A stretch of DNA of 64,000 nucleotides from Pseudomonas proteolytica (GCF_007858275.1 NZ_VFEV01000011.1:91555-155554); one strand, 5' to 3'; positions 38,160-46,970 are shown, counted from the first letter of the stretch. A program made the numbers and translations. The notes: generated from the letters alone by a model not told the origin.

Positions 38160-39122
38160 ATGATGCTGCGAGTTTTACTGTTTACCCTCACCCTGATCTG
38201 TACCGCCGCCCACGCCGCCGCCCCTGTGGTGCTGCAACGCCCCATCAGCCTGGACACCGGCAGCGGCGAGTTGTTTGGCTCGTTGCTGCTGCCGCAATCC
38301 GCCAAGCCCGTGCCCGTGGTGCTGATCATTGCGGGCTCGGGCCCCACCGATCGCAACGGCAACAGCGCCGAAGGGGCACGCAACGACAGCCTCAAACGCC
38401 TGGCCTGGGTCCTGGCCCGCCACAACATTGCCAGCGTGCGCTACGACAAGCGCGGCGTGGCCGCCAGCCTCAAGGCCACGCCCGATGAACGCAACCTGAC
38501 GCTGGATGCCTATGTCGCCGACGCGGTGGCCTGGGGCAAATCCCTCAAGGCCGATCCGCGTTTCGGGCCCCTGATAGTGCTGGGCCACAGTGAAGGCGCC
38601 TTGGTCGCAGCCCTGGCCGCCCCTGAGCTCGACCCCGCCGGGGTGATTTCCCTGTCCGGCAGTGCCCGCCCAGTGGACCAGGTGATTCGCCAGCAACTGG
38701 CCGATCACCTGCCACCGGCCCTGCTGCTGCGCAGTAACCAGATCCTCGACCGACTCAAGGCCGGCCAGGTCGATGCCGATGTGCCCGACCCACTGCAGGG
38801 TATTTTCCGCCCCAGCGTGCAGCCTTATCTGATCAGTCTGTTTCGCGCAGATCCTGCGGCGGCATTCGCTCGCCTGAACATGCCGGCCCTGATTGTCCAG
38901 GGCACCACCGACCTGCAAGTGGGAGTGGCCGATGCCGAAAAGCTCAAGCAGGCCAAACCCGACGCCGAGCTGGCGGTGATTCCCGGCATGAACCACGTCA
39001 TGCGCATCGTACCCAACGATGTGAAACAACAGTTGAGCTCCTACAACAACCCACAATTGCCCCTCGCCGACGCGTTGGGCAGGCGCCTGGTGAGCTTTAT
39101 CGACGGACTTCGCCCCCGATAA
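38160..39122 (+). CDS. Secreted alpha/beta hydrolase
   Basis: The 320-residue protein has a Sec signal peptide (MMLRVLLFTLTLICTAAHAA). The hydrolase fold shows an oxyanion region IIAGSGPTDRNGN, the nucleophile elbow GHSEGA (Ser), GTTDLQVG with the acid, and MNHVMR with the His. This fits the dienelactone-hydrolase/serine-aminopeptidase S33-like group. It is predicted periplasmic with unknown substrate. The start is ATG 38160, and ATG 38163 is equally possible. Confidence 0.9.
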   Translation: MMLRVLLFTLTLICTAAHAAAPVVLQRPISLDTGSGELFGSLLLPQSAKPVPVVLIIAGSGPTDRNGNSAEGARNDSLKRLAWVLARHNIASVRYDKRGVAASLKATPDERNLTLDAYVADAVAWGKSLKADPRFGPLIVLGHSEGALVAALAAPELDPAGVISLSGSARPVDQVIRQQLADHLPPALLLRSNQILDRLKAGQVDADVPDPLQGIFRPSVQPYLISLFRADPAAAFARLNMPALIVQGTTDLQVGVADAEKLKQAKPDAELAVIPGMNHVMRIVPNDVKQQLSSYNNPQLPLADALGRRLVSFIDGLRPR

Positions 39123-39222
39123 CCCACTATTTACCCTCCAGTCCTGGAGAAAACGGCCGATAAGCACAGGGTCGACAGCAAAAAGACTGTCGACTCGCTG
39201 GGCTTGGACAGGATCGCGCCGA

Positions 39223-40026
39223 ATGACGAACACCGAAGCAGTACCGGAATCTCCCGCCGAGAGCACCGCCGAAACCGAAGCGGCGGCTGCGGCGGCTCTG
39301 CCGTGGGCGGAGGTTGAGGCCGAACACTTCAAGATGCTGCGCCTGGCGCCCTTGGCCACTGACCGCGCGACCGGCGCCCGGCCATTGCGCTTTGTGCAAT
39401 TTGGCTACGCCGAACGCAACAACAAGGACCACAGCCTGCTGCGCATGGTCATCCAATTGCCCGCCCAACGGGTGCGGCGCGAACAGAATCACCTGGATGT
39501 GTGGGTCGACCACGCCACCCACCGCGTGCATTTTGGCCCGGGCAACAGCCTGGAAATCGAGCCGGCCAACCGTGGCCTCGGTCGTTTCCTGGTGGCCCAG
39601 GGCGCCGCGTGGGCGAAGAAGAAGTGGTCGCACTATCGCGTCGACGGTGTGGACCTGGCAAACAAAGACGCGCTGAACGAAGCCACCCGCCTGCGCCGCG
39701 ATCACTTTTTGCGGATCCAGGGTTTTGATGTGGCTTACGCCGATGTGCAGCACCTCAAAGGGCACGTGCAGCCGGGCAAGGTCAGCGAAGTGCTGGACAG
39801 CTGGAACACCGAGAAGGTGCAGTTCGTGGAAATCCTGGAAGCGGCGCAGATGCTGCAACAGGCTGAGCAGAACCTGGCGGAACAGGAAGTGAAACTGCGC
39901 CACGAAGAAGAAAAGGTCATCAAGTTCAAGCGCGAAGACAGCGGCTTGCGCTTCACCATCACCTGCCTGGTGGCGTTTACCGTGTTCCAGGCGGGGCTGT
40001 TGATCTGGATTGCGACGCACCGCTGA
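39223..40026 (+). CDS. Conserved hypothetical tail-anchored coiled-coil protein
   Basis: The 267-residue protein was not assigned to a known family. It has an acidic Ala/Glu-rich N-terminus. A globular part follows (LRFVQFGYAERNNKDHSLLR, SHYRVDGVDLANKDALNEA). A charged coiled coil spans about 200-242 (EILEAAQMLQQAEQNLAEQE, KLRHEEEKVIKF). One C-terminal membrane helix (ITCLVAFTVFQAGLLIWIA) comes just before the end. This is the layout of a tail-anchored inner-membrane protein facing the cytoplasm. Confidence 0.8.
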   Translation: MTNTEAVPESPAESTAETEAAAAAALPWAEVEAEHFKMLRLAPLATDRATGARPLRFVQFGYAERNNKDHSLLRMVIQLPAQRVRREQNHLDVWVDHATHRVHFGPGNSLEIEPANRGLGRFLVAQGAAWAKKKWSHYRVDGVDLANKDALNEATRLRRDHFLRIQGFDVAYADVQHLKGHVQPGKVSEVLDSWNTEKVQFVEILEAAQMLQQAEQNLAEQEVKLRHEEEKVIKFKREDSGLRFTITCLVAFTVFQAGLLIWIATHR

Positions 40027-40053
40027 CAACACGCTTTAACTGACCACACCAAA

Positions 40054-40301
40054 TGTGGGAGCTGGCTTGCCTGCGATGGCATCTACATAACGTTCAGACA
40101 CCGAAGAACTCCCCCGTGGCGAGCGGGCTTGCCCCGCGCTGGGCTGCGAAGCAGCCCCAATAAGCCGTATGTGCCGCATCAGATACACCGTGGAGGCCGG
40201 TTTTGGGGCTGCTTTGCAGCCCAGCGCGGGGCAAGCCCGCTCGCCACGGGGAGGCAGTTCGTCAGTTTCTGAAGGCCATCGCAGGCAAGCCAGCTCCTAC
40301 A
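40054..40301. repeat. Main-type REPIN split by a second-family palindrome
   Basis: The outer arms TGTGGGAGCTGGCTTGCCTG (from 40054) and its near complement (GGCAAGCCAGCTCCTACA, ending 40301) are about 200 bp apart. A complete second-family repeat sits between them at 40112-40252. Confidence 0.85.
40112..40252. repeat. Second-family palindromic repeat, nested
   Basis: CCCCGTGGCGAGCGGGCTTG and its complement flank GGGCTGCGAAGCAGCCCC and CAGATACACCG. The arrangement matches the copies at 25825 and 43172. Confidence 0.9.
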
Positions 40302-40310
40302 TGGCCCGGG

Positions 40311-41219
40311 CTAGACCCTGGCGGCAAACACCGCCTGATGCGCCCGGCACTGCTCCGCCGTGAGCATGAACACGCCATGGCCACCGTTCTGGAATTCCAG
40401 CCAGGCAAAATCCACTTCCGGGTACAGCGCTTCAACGTGCACCTGGCTGTTGCCCACCTCGACAATCAACAAGCCCTTCTCGGTCAGATGATCGGCCGCT
40501 TCGGCCAACATCCGGCGCACCAGGTTCAAGCCGTCGTCACCGCAGGCCAGGCCCAGTTCGGGTTCGTGCTGGTATTCATCGGGCATGTCGGCAAAGTCTT
40601 CAGCATCGACATACGGCGGGTTGGACACAATCAGGTCAAAGCGCTGGCCGGGCAAACCGTCGAAACCATCACCCTGCACGGTGTACACGCGCTCGTCGGC
40701 ACCATGGCGCTCGATGTTCTGGTTAGCCACTTCCAGCGCTTCGAAGGACAAGTCCCCCAGCACCACCTCGGCCTCTTGGAACTCGTAGGCGCAGGCAATA
40801 CCGATGCAACCGGAGCCGGTGCACAGGTCGAGGATGCGCGCCGGCGGCTGGGCCAGCCAGGGCTCGAAGCGGTTTTCGATCAGCTCGCCAATCGGTGAGC
40901 GCGGGATCAACACGCGCTCGTCGACGATAAACGACATGCCGCAGAACCAGGCTTCTTTCAACAGGTAGGCGGTGGGCACGCGCTCGTGGATACGGCGATG
41001 CAGCAGGCGCTGTACGTGGGAAATCTCTTCTTCTTCGAGGTTGCAATCCAGGTAGCTGTCGGCAATTTCCCAAGGCAGGTGCAGCGCACCCAACACCAAT
41101 TGCCGGGCTTCATCCCATGCATTGTCGGTACCATGGCCAAAAAACAGGTCTTCCCCATGGAAACGGCTGACAGCCCAACGGATATGGTCGCGCAAGGTGC
41201 GCAGGCGGGAAGTGATCAC
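40311..41219 (-). CDS. prmB: Ribosomal protein L3 N5-glutamine methyltransferase
   Basis: The 302-residue HemK-family methyltransferase has the SAM site [18 protein letters not shown] and the glutamine-binding motif NPPY ([11 protein letters not shown]). It has the PrmB-specific N-terminal helical domain ([10 protein letters not shown]). It methylates a glutamine of ribosomal protein L3. The start is a GTG at 41219. Monocistronic in this window. Confidence 0.95.
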   Translation of the reverse strand: MITSRLRTLRDHIRWAVSRFHGEDLFFGHGTDNAWDEARQLVLGALHLPWEIADSYLDCNLEEEEISHVQRLLHRRIHERVPTAYLLKEAWFCGMSFIVDERVLIPRSPIGELIENRFEPWLAQPPARILDLCTGSGCIGIACAYEFQEAEVVLGDLSFEALEVANQNIERHGADERVYTVQGDGFDGLPGQRFDLIVSNPPYVDAEDFADMPDEYQHEPELGLACGDDGLNLVRRMLAEAADHLTEKGLLIVEVGNSQVHVEALYPEVDFAWLEFQNGGHGVFMLTAEQCRAHQAVFAARV

Positions 41220-41457
41220 GGGGCAAGCTCCAGGAAAAAACGACTGGCAATTCTAACAGCCTTAAGCTGTACGGACGATGTATGAAAAACCTTTGCAAAA
41301 CGTCAGATCCAACCTGATTCAAGGTTTTTCTGTTACACAGCAGCCCCTCTTGACAGGGCTGTAGGCCAACAACGGCGCACCTTACGTTAGTAGCGATTCA
41401 CAGAACCGCTCAGCCAGAGGACAATGTCGCAAAAGCCCCACTCACAGGAGCCCCAGA

Positions 41458-42048
41458 ATGTCCGTTCCAAAGACGATGTTTCAACTCAGCGGTCGCGGTT
41501 ACGCACCGGCCAATTTGAGCCACGCGACCCTTGTGATCATCGATGCCCAGAAAGAATACTTGAGCGGCCCGCTCGCCCTGTCGGGCATGGACGCCGCAGT
41601 AGAAAACATCAAGCAACTGAGCGCTGCCGCACGCAAGGCCGGGCGGCCCATCGTGCATGTGCGTCACCTGGGCACCGTTGGTGGCCTGTTCGACCCTCAG
41701 GGCGAGCGCGGCGAGTTTATTCCCGGCCTGGAGCCACAAGACGACGAAACCATCATCGGCAAGCTGCTGCCCAGCGCTTTCCATGGCACGCTCCTGGAAA
41801 AAACCCTGCAGGAGCTCGGCTCCCTGGACTTGATCGTCTGCGGTTTCATGAGCCACTCCAGTGTCAGCACCACCGTGCGTGCGGCAAAGAACCTGGGCTT
41901 TCGCTGCACCCTGGTCGAAGACGCCTGCGCGACCCGCGACCTGCCTTACAAAGGCGGCATCCTCAGCGCCGAGCATGTACAGCAGACAGAAATGGCCATC
42001 ATGGCCGACAACTTCGCCACTCTGGCCCTGACCCAAGATCTGATCTGA
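41458..42048 (+). CDS. Isochorismatase-like hydrolase with the catalytic Cys replaced by Ser
   Basis: The 196-residue protein has the isochorismatase-superfamily fold. Asp29 (LVIIDAQKEY) and Lys102 (IIGKLLPSAF) of the catalytic set are present. The usual cysteine in a TH-x-CV motif is Ser135 here (GFMSHSSVSTTVRAA), as read from the DNA. Loss of the Cys suggests a chemistry different from amide-cleaving cysteine hydrolases, or no hydrolysis. A good ribosome-binding site (CAGGAG) precedes the ATG. Confidence 0.88.
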   Translation: MSVPKTMFQLSGRGYAPANLSHATLVIIDAQKEYLSGPLALSGMDAAVENIKQLSAAARKAGRPIVHVRHLGTVGGLFDPQGERGEFIPGLEPQDDETIIGKLLPSAFHGTLLEKTLQELGSLDLIVCGFMSHSSVSTTVRAAKNLGFRCTLVEDACATRDLPYKGGILSAEHVQQTEMAIMADNFATLALTQDLI

Positions 42049-42195
42049 TCTGGTCGCCCTGTCGATGAGCGGCGCGGCCACCGCAAAGGCCCCGCTCATC
42101 CGCTAAAGCCTGTCATTTACCGCAATTGCCTCCCAGCCCGGAACAAGTTGTTTAACTTCCGGTCGAAGGGCCGATACCCTGGAGGAAAGGTCGGA

Positions 42196-42516
42196 ATGAA
42201 GATATCCGATGGTTTTGACGCTCGTCGCTTGCGCCCCAAGGGCCCGAGCAACTGGCGTCTGCGCCTGGGCGTGGCATTTGCCGCGCTGCTGGCGTTGTGT
42301 GGCTTGCTGCTTTCGTTGGCCGGTGCTGCCGGTCTGTTCGGTCATTCGCCCGCGCTGGGCGAACTCAATGCCAGCCCGGGTGGCGCGGCGGTGCTGTTGG
42401 TCAGCGGGCTGTTGATCCTGTGGCTGGGCGTCTGGCTGTGGCGCCGTTGCCGGCGCCGTATGCGCCAGCCACTGTCGCTGAATATCGCCTCGCACCTGAT
42501 GAAAAAGCACGATTGA
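42196..42516 (+). CDS. Small two-helix membrane protein
   Basis: The 106-residue protein was not recognised. It has a basic N-terminus (DARRLRPKGPSNWRLRLG) and two membrane helices (VAFAALLALCGLLLSLAGAA and GGAAVLLVSGLLILWLGVWL). A strongly basic stretch (RRCRRRMRQP) and a soluble tail follow. The ATG at 42196 follows GGAAAGG. It precedes the smr gene by 76 bp in the same direction. Confidence 0.8.
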   Translation: MKISDGFDARRLRPKGPSNWRLRLGVAFAALLALCGLLLSLAGAAGLFGHSPALGELNASPGGAAVLLVSGLLILWLGVWLWRRCRRRMRQPLSLNIASHLMKKHD

Positions 42517-42592
42517 GGGAACACTGATAGCGTTTTGTCCCGCATCAACCGCCTCGATTTGGGTAAACTGCCCGCCCCGCGCGGAGGCTGAC

Positions 42593-43150
42593 ATGCAAGA
42601 CGACGATTTTTCCCTATTCAAGAACGAGCTGCGCGGCGTCAAGCCGATCAAGCACGATCGCGCCGATACCGGCAAACCCAAGACCGACCGCGCGCAGATC
42701 GCCAAGCTGCGCCAGTCGGCCACGGTGCGCACGGATGCCACCACGGTGGACGGCCTATCGGACCAGTTCGTGATTGACGTCGGCCCCGAGGACGAGTTGA
42801 TGTGGTCCCGCGACGGGGTCCAGGAAAGCCAGGTGCGCAAGCTCAAGGCCGGGCAGATCCCCTTCGAAGGCAGCCTCGACCTGCACGGCATGACGGTGGA
42901 AAAGGCCAGGGAAACCCTCTGGGCGTTCCTTGCCGAAGCCACCAAGTTCGAGATCCGCTGCGTACGCGTGACCCACGGCAAGGCCGTGCGCCTGGACGGC
43001 AAGCGCCCGATGATCAAGAGTCACGTCAATACCTGGCTGCGCCAACATGCCCAAGTGCTCGGGTTCACCTCCTGCCAACCGCGCCATGGTGGCGCCGGTG
43101 CGGTGTATGTGATGCTCAAGCGCACGATGCTTGAAGGGCGTGACGAGTGA
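42593..43150 (+). CDS. Smr-domain protein (SmrA/YdaL-like)
   Basis: The 185-residue protein has an N-terminal charged linker and a C-terminal Smr domain (LDLHGMTVEKARETLWAFLA, then VTHGKAVRLD and QPRHGGAGAVYVMLK). The LDLHG and HGGAGA motifs match the small MutS-related nuclease domain. Stand-alone Smr proteins have nicking or RNase activity. An equivalent gene is recalled next to folE in other pseudomonads. Confidence 0.92.
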   Translation: MQDDDFSLFKNELRGVKPIKHDRADTGKPKTDRAQIAKLRQSATVRTDATTVDGLSDQFVIDVGPEDELMWSRDGVQESQVRKLKAGQIPFEGSLDLHGMTVEKARETLWAFLAEATKFEIRCVRVTHGKAVRLDGKRPMIKSHVNTWLRQHAQVLGFTSCQPRHGGAGAVYVMLKRTMLEGRDE

Positions 43151-43171
43151 ATGACCTGGGAAAGGTTCATC

Positions 43172-43310
43172 TGTGGCGAGGGGGCTCGTCCCCCGCTGTG
43201 CTGCGAAGCAGCGCCAATCTATAAGGCCCACTGCGCTTTATCAGATACACCGAGGCGCCAGGTTTTGGGGCCGCTTCGCAGCCCACCGGGGGACGAGCCC
43301 CCTCGCCACG
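43172..43310. repeat. Second-family palindromic repeat
   Basis: TGTGGCGAGGGGGCTCGTCC and its complement (GGACGAGCCCCCTCGCCAC) flank GCTGCGAAGCAGC and a TCAGATACACCGAGG element. It lies between smr and folE. The remaining gap to folE shows no gene. Confidence 0.9.
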
Positions 43311-43470
43311 AATGCAAACCCTGCATTCCAGGGAATTACACCTCTCGGCATACCTACGCTACTATGTGCGCCAATCACTGGCGACGCTGCACGACCGCTC
43401 GCTGGCGTACCGCTTCACATTGGTACAGGCATACACCGTACCGTTCTGAAACCCATACGGAAACAGTCCT

Positions 43471-44016
43471 GTGACATTGGAACAAAACTACACCGCAATC
43501 CTCGGCCAAATCGGCGAGGACGTTTCCCGCGAGGGCCTGCTCGACACGCCAAAACGTGCCGCCAAGGCCATGCAGTACCTATGCCGCGGCTATGAGCAAA
43601 CACTGGAAGAGGTCACCAACGGTGCCCTGTTCAGCTCCGACAACAGCGAAATGGTGCTGGTCAAGGACATCGAGTTGTACTCGCTGTGCGAGCACCACCT
43701 GCTGCCGTTCATCGGCAAGGCCCATGTCGCCTATATCCCCAGCGGCAAGGTCCTGGGCCTGTCGAAGGTCGCGCGGATCGTCGATATGTATGCCCGCCGC
43801 CTGCAGATCCAGGAAAACCTCAGCCGCCAGATCGCCGAAGCGGTCCAGCAGGTGACCGGTGCCCTGGGTGTTGCCGTGGTGATCGAGGCCAAGCACATGT
43901 GCATGATGATGCGCGGTGTGGAGAAGCAGAATTCGTCGATGATCACCTCGGTGATGCTGGGTGAGTTCCGCGAAAACGCGGCAACCCGCAGCGAGTTTCT
44001 CAGCCTGATCAAGTAA
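43471..44016 (+). CDS. folE: GTP cyclohydrolase I
   Basis: The 181-residue enzyme converts GTP to 7,8-dihydroneopterin triphosphate for folate. The zinc and substrate residues are visible in LCEHHLLPF and [13 protein letters not shown], with [13 protein letters not shown] in the core. Length is typical. It starts with GTG at 43471. A terminator follows. Confidence 0.95.
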   Translation: MTLEQNYTAILGQIGEDVSREGLLDTPKRAAKAMQYLCRGYEQTLEEVTNGALFSSDNSEMVLVKDIELYSLCEHHLLPFIGKAHVAYIPSGKVLGLSKVARIVDMYARRLQIQENLSRQIAEAVQQVTGALGVAVVIEAKHMCMMMRGVEKQNSSMITSVMLGEFRENAATRSEFLSLIK

Positions 44017-44029
44017 CAGGCTGCGTAAG

Positions 44030-44060
44030 AAAAAACCGGCATTCATCGCCGGTTTTTTTT
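44030..44060. terminator. Rho-independent terminator after folE
   Basis: AACCGGC-ATTCATC-GCCGGTT is followed by a T run and preceded by an A run, so it could work both ways. Confidence 0.85.
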
Positions 44061-44118
44061 CGCCTGTGGAAATCAGGTAAGCTGCGGCCCCTTCTGTCAT
44101 GGGCAAGAGGTTTCAGCC

Positions 44119-44490
44119 ATGTTCGTCAAAGCACTTCGAGTGGGCCTCGGCCACGTCATCATCGCGGGCGACTTCCTTACTCGCCCACGCAAAAAACAGC
44201 GCCCTGCCGAGCAACAGGCACAGGTCAATGAATCGGCCAAGGGCCTGACCCTCTACCAATTCCACGCCTGCCCGTTCTGCGTGAAGACCCGCCGTACCCT
44301 GCACCGCCTGAATGTACCGGTGGCGCTCAAGGACGCGAAGAACAACGAGCAGGACCGCCAGACCCTGCTTACCCAAGGCGGCAAGATCAAGGTGCCGTGC
44401 CTGCGTATCGAAGAAAACGGCCAGACCACCTGGATGTATGACTCCAAAGTGATCATCGACTACCTGGACAAGCGCTTCGCCGCGATCTGA
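44119..44490 (+). CDS. Membrane-associated glutaredoxin-like protein
   Basis: The 123-residue protein has a glutaredoxin/GST-N domain with CPFC (Cys51-Cys54) in YQFHACPFCVKTRRTLH and the cis-Pro loop IKVPCLRI. About 40 extra N-terminal residues include a short hydrophobic stretch (VGLGHVIIAGDFL), which may be a membrane anchor or a signal. It probably reduces disulfides with glutathione. Confidence 0.88.
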   Translation: MFVKALRVGLGHVIIAGDFLTRPRKKQRPAEQQAQVNESAKGLTLYQFHACPFCVKTRRTLHRLNVPVALKDAKNNEQDRQTLLTQGGKIKVPCLRIEENGQTTWMYDSKVIIDYLDKRFAAI

Positions 44491-44505
44491 CAAACAACGC
44501 GGTCA

Positions 44506-44600
44506 AAATGTGGGAGCGGGCTTGCTCGCGAATGCGGTGTGTCAGTCAATTATTCATCAACTGACCCTACGCTTTCGCGAGCAAGCCCGCTCCCACATTT
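44506..44600. repeat. REPIN, main type
   Basis: AAATGTGGGAGCGGGCTTGC and its complement (ending CCCGCTCCCACATTT) are separated by about 45 bp. Confidence 0.9.
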
Positions 44601-44612
44601 AGGTCGCGCCTA

Positions 44613-45215
44613 TCAGTCGAGCATCGGCACGTGCCGGGGATGGCTGGCCACGCGTGCAAGCCAGGCTTGCACGGCCGGATAGGGGCTCAGGTCAAAACCA
44701 CCTTCATGGGCCACATGGGTGTAGGCATACAGCGCAATATCGGCAATCGAGTATTGATCGCCCACCAGGTAGGGCGTGGCCTGCAGCTGTTTCTCCATAA
44801 CCCTCAAGGCCTTGTAGCCGCCTTTATGGGTAGTCTTGTACTCCTCCAGCCGATCGTCCGGCAGCCCCAGGTAAAACTGGATAAACCGCGCCACCGCGAT
44901 GTACGGCTCATGGCTGTATTGTTCGAAAAACTGCCACTGCAACACCTGGGTGCGCAGGCGCGGTTCGGTGGGCAGGAACTCGCTGCCGTCGGCGAGGAAG
45001 TTGAGGATCGCGTTGGACTCCCACAGGCAGGTGCCGTCTTCGAGTTCCAGTACCGGGATCTTGCCGTTGGGGTTCTTCGCCAGGAACTCGGCGGTCTGGG
45101 TGTCGCCGTTCAAGATGTCGACATTGACCCACTCATACGCGATGCCAAGCAGGTTGAGCATCAACTTGACCTTGTAGCAGTTGCCCGAACGGTAATCGCC
45201 ATAAACCTTGTACAT
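44613..45215 (-). CDS. Glutathione S-transferase family protein
   Basis: The 200-residue GST has an N-terminal thioredoxin-like domain (KVYGDYRSGNCYKVKLMLNLL, NPNGKIPVLELEDGTCLWES with the Glu-Ser glutathione pair). The C-terminal helical domain ends in a conserved VQAWLARVASHPRHVPM. The length fits the GstA-like bacterial classes. The substrate is unknown. It shares direction with the aminotransferase gene 10 bp upstream, so they are probably one transcript. Confidence 0.9.
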   Translation of the reverse strand: MYKVYGDYRSGNCYKVKLMLNLLGIAYEWVNVDILNGDTQTAEFLAKNPNGKIPVLELEDGTCLWESNAILNFLADGSEFLPTEPRLRTQVLQWQFFEQYSHEPYIAVARFIQFYLGLPDDRLEEYKTTHKGGYKALRVMEKQLQATPYLVGDQYSIADIALYAYTHVAHEGGFDLSPYPAVQAWLARVASHPRHVPMLD

Positions 45216-45225
45216 GAAGCTCCCC

Positions 45226-46392
45226 TTATGCCGCTTGCGCGCGCTGTGCTTGACGGATCACCGCCGCGAGACGCTTGAGACCTTCGTCCAGGCGTACCGG
45301 GTCGATGTGGCTGAAATTGAGCCGCAGGTGCCCGTGGTGCTGGTCCGGCTCGGAAAAGAACGGTTCACCGGGCATGAACGCCACGTCCTGGTCGAGCGCT
45401 GGTGCCAACAAGGTGCGGGTATCCAGGGGCTGTTTCAAGGTCAGCCAGAAGAATAATCCACCCTGGGGCACTTGCCAGTCGGCCAGTTCCTCGAAGTGGC
45501 GCGTCAATGCCGCCTGGAACCCATCACGACGCTCACGGTAAAAACTGCGCAGTTGCACCAGGTGCTGCTGGTAGCGCTCGGTGCCGATCCACTGCATGGC
45601 CTGCCATTGGCCGACGCGGTTGGTGTGCAGGTCCGCCGACTGCTTGAGCTTGAGCAGGTGCGGGAACAGGTCGGGGCTGGCGATCAGGTAGCCGACCCGC
45701 AGGCCCGGGAGCAGGGTTTTCGAGACGGTGCCGGTGTAGATCCAACTGGCCTTGCGCAAGCGGCTGACAATCGGCCGGGCGCTGCCGCCATCAAAGGTCA
45801 GCTCACGGTACGGCTCGTCTTCGATCAGGGTCACGCCGAATTCATCGAGCAGCGCCGCCACGGCATCGCGCTTGGCTTCGCTGTAGCGCACCGCCGACGG
45901 GTTCTGGAAGGTAGGGATCAGGTAGATGAACGCCGGGCGATGGCGTTCCAGGTTGCTGCGCAGCGCCGTCAGGTCCGGGCCGTCGGCTTCCAGCTCCACG
46001 GTCAGGCAATCGGCGCCGAACAGTTGGAAGATCTGCAGGGCGGCCAGGTAGGTCGGGCCTTCCAGCAGGATTTGCGTGCCTTGGTCGATGTACAACTTGG
46101 CCGCCAGGTCCAGGGTTTGCTGCGAACCACTGACCACCAGGACCTGGCTGGCCTCGCAAGCCACCCCCAGCGACCGCGCCTCGGCGGCCAGCAACTCGCG
46201 CAATTGCGGCTCGCCCTCGCTCATGCCGTATTGGCCCATGGCCGGCGGCATGCCTTGCCAATCCAGCGCAGGCAACATGGCTTCGGCGGGCAGGCCACCG
46301 GCAAATGACATCACCTGCGGGCGCTGGGCCGCCGCGAGGATCTCACGGATCAAGGAGCTTTTAAGGCGCGAAACACGTTCAGAGAAAGCCAT
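45226..46392 (-). CDS. PLP-dependent aminotransferase (MocR/2-aminoadipate-transaminase-like)
   Basis: The 388-residue fold-type I aminotransferase has ISFAGG-like MSFAGGLPAEAMLP and VVSGSQQTLDLAAKL. EDEPYRELTF comes next, then the PLP lysine in GTVSKTLLPGLRVGYL. It lacks an HTH domain, so it is the stand-alone class. The ATG at 46392 is preferred with GGTGA upstream, and a TTG at 46431 would extend it into the operator. It is divergent from the MarR gene and probably its target. Confidence 0.9.
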   Translation of the reverse strand: MAFSERVSRLKSSLIREILAAAQRPQVMSFAGGLPAEAMLPALDWQGMPPAMGQYGMSEGEPQLRELLAAEARSLGVACEASQVLVVSGSQQTLDLAAKLYIDQGTQILLEGPTYLAALQIFQLFGADCLTVELEADGPDLTALRSNLERHRPAFIYLIPTFQNPSAVRYSEAKRDAVAALLDEFGVTLIEDEPYRELTFDGGSARPIVSRLRKASWIYTGTVSKTLLPGLRVGYLIASPDLFPHLLKLKQSADLHTNRVGQWQAMQWIGTERYQQHLVQLRSFYRERRDGFQAALTRHFEELADWQVPQGGLFFWLTLKQPLDTRTLLAPALDQDVAFMPGEPFFSEPDQHHGHLRLNFSHIDPVRLDEGLKRLAAVIRQAQRAQAA

Positions 46393-46426
46393 AGGGGTCA
46401 CCGGTAGCAAAGCCTGGGGAAAATAC

Positions 46427-46441
46427 GTCAAACTGGTTGAC
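46427..46441. promoter_or_regulatory. Palindromic operator 1 (GTCAA-N5-TTGAC)
   Basis: A perfect dyad, GTCAAACTGGTTGAC, in the divergent region between the aminotransferase and marR genes. The second copy starts 42 bp further, four helical turns away. Confidence 0.65.
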
Positions 46442-46468
46442 CGAAATTACGACGCCCAAGGCAGATAC

Positions 46469-46483
46469 GTCAATATGCTTGAC
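46469..46483. promoter_or_regulatory. Palindromic operator 2 (GTCAA-N5-TTGAC) over the marR start
   Basis: The perfect dyad GTCAATATGCTTGAC is preceded by the same ATAC as copy 1. It contains the proposed marR start codon (46475-46477), so binding would block marR expression directly. Confidence 0.65.
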
Positions 46484-46906
46484 CTTAAAAACCAGACTTC
46501 GCAGCAAGCCGCCATGGAAGCGTTCTTCTTCGGCTACCAGGCCTTTACCGCCAAGGCCGATGCAATGCTGGAGCGTCGCGGCTTGAGCCGGGTGCATCAG
46601 CGCATCGTGTTTTTTATCGCCCGCTACCCCGCCTTGAGCGTCAAGCAACTGCTGGAGCTGTTGGGGGTGAGCAAGCAGGCGCTGAATATGCCGCTGCGCC
46701 AATTGCAGGAAATGCAGCTGGTCGACAGCGTTGCCTCGGACGCTGACAAACGTAAGCGCCTGTTGCACTTGACCGAAGAAGGCCAGCGCTTCGAACAGTC
46801 CTTGCGCCGCGAACAAGTCAAGCTGCTGCAGCACGCCTTCGCCGAGGCCGGTGAAGAGGCGGTGATGGGTTGGCTGGCAGTGAACAAGGCCCTGACCCTG
46901 CCTTGA
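46475..46906 (+). CDS. MarR family transcriptional regulator
   Basis: The 143-residue winged-helix protein has QRIVFFIARYPALSVKQLLE, the recognition-helix region LGVSKQALNMPLRQLQEMQL and the wing SDADKRKRLLHLTEEG. Such dimers bind short palindromes and release them on ligand binding. It diverges from the aminotransferase-GST unit with two identical-type palindromes between, so autoregulation and control of that unit are likely. An internal ATG at 46514 (MEAFFF) is an alternative start. Confidence 0.9.
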   Translation: MLDLKNQTSQQAAMEAFFFGYQAFTAKADAMLERRGLSRVHQRIVFFIARYPALSVKQLLELLGVSKQALNMPLRQLQEMQLVDSVASDADKRKRLLHLTEEGQRFEQSLRREQVKLLQHAFAEAGEEAVMGWLAVNKALTLP

Positions 46907-46958
46907 AATTGGCCTTTCATCTTTTTTGCACACATAATCGCAAACATTATTTGCTTTC

Positions 46959-46970
46959 TTTGTATACAAA
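46959..46970. promoter_or_regulatory. Purine-region palindrome 1 (TTTGTATACAAA)
   Basis: A perfect 12 bp palindrome 129 bp before the purine-permease start. The same core recurs at 49827 and 50075, upstream of urate-pathway genes. Confidence 0.6.

Noticed and set aside
41424..42068. 214-codon open frame overlapping the isochorismatase-like gene
   Set aside because: Out of frame with the gene that carries the family motifs. The product is Arg/Pro-rich shadow sequence.
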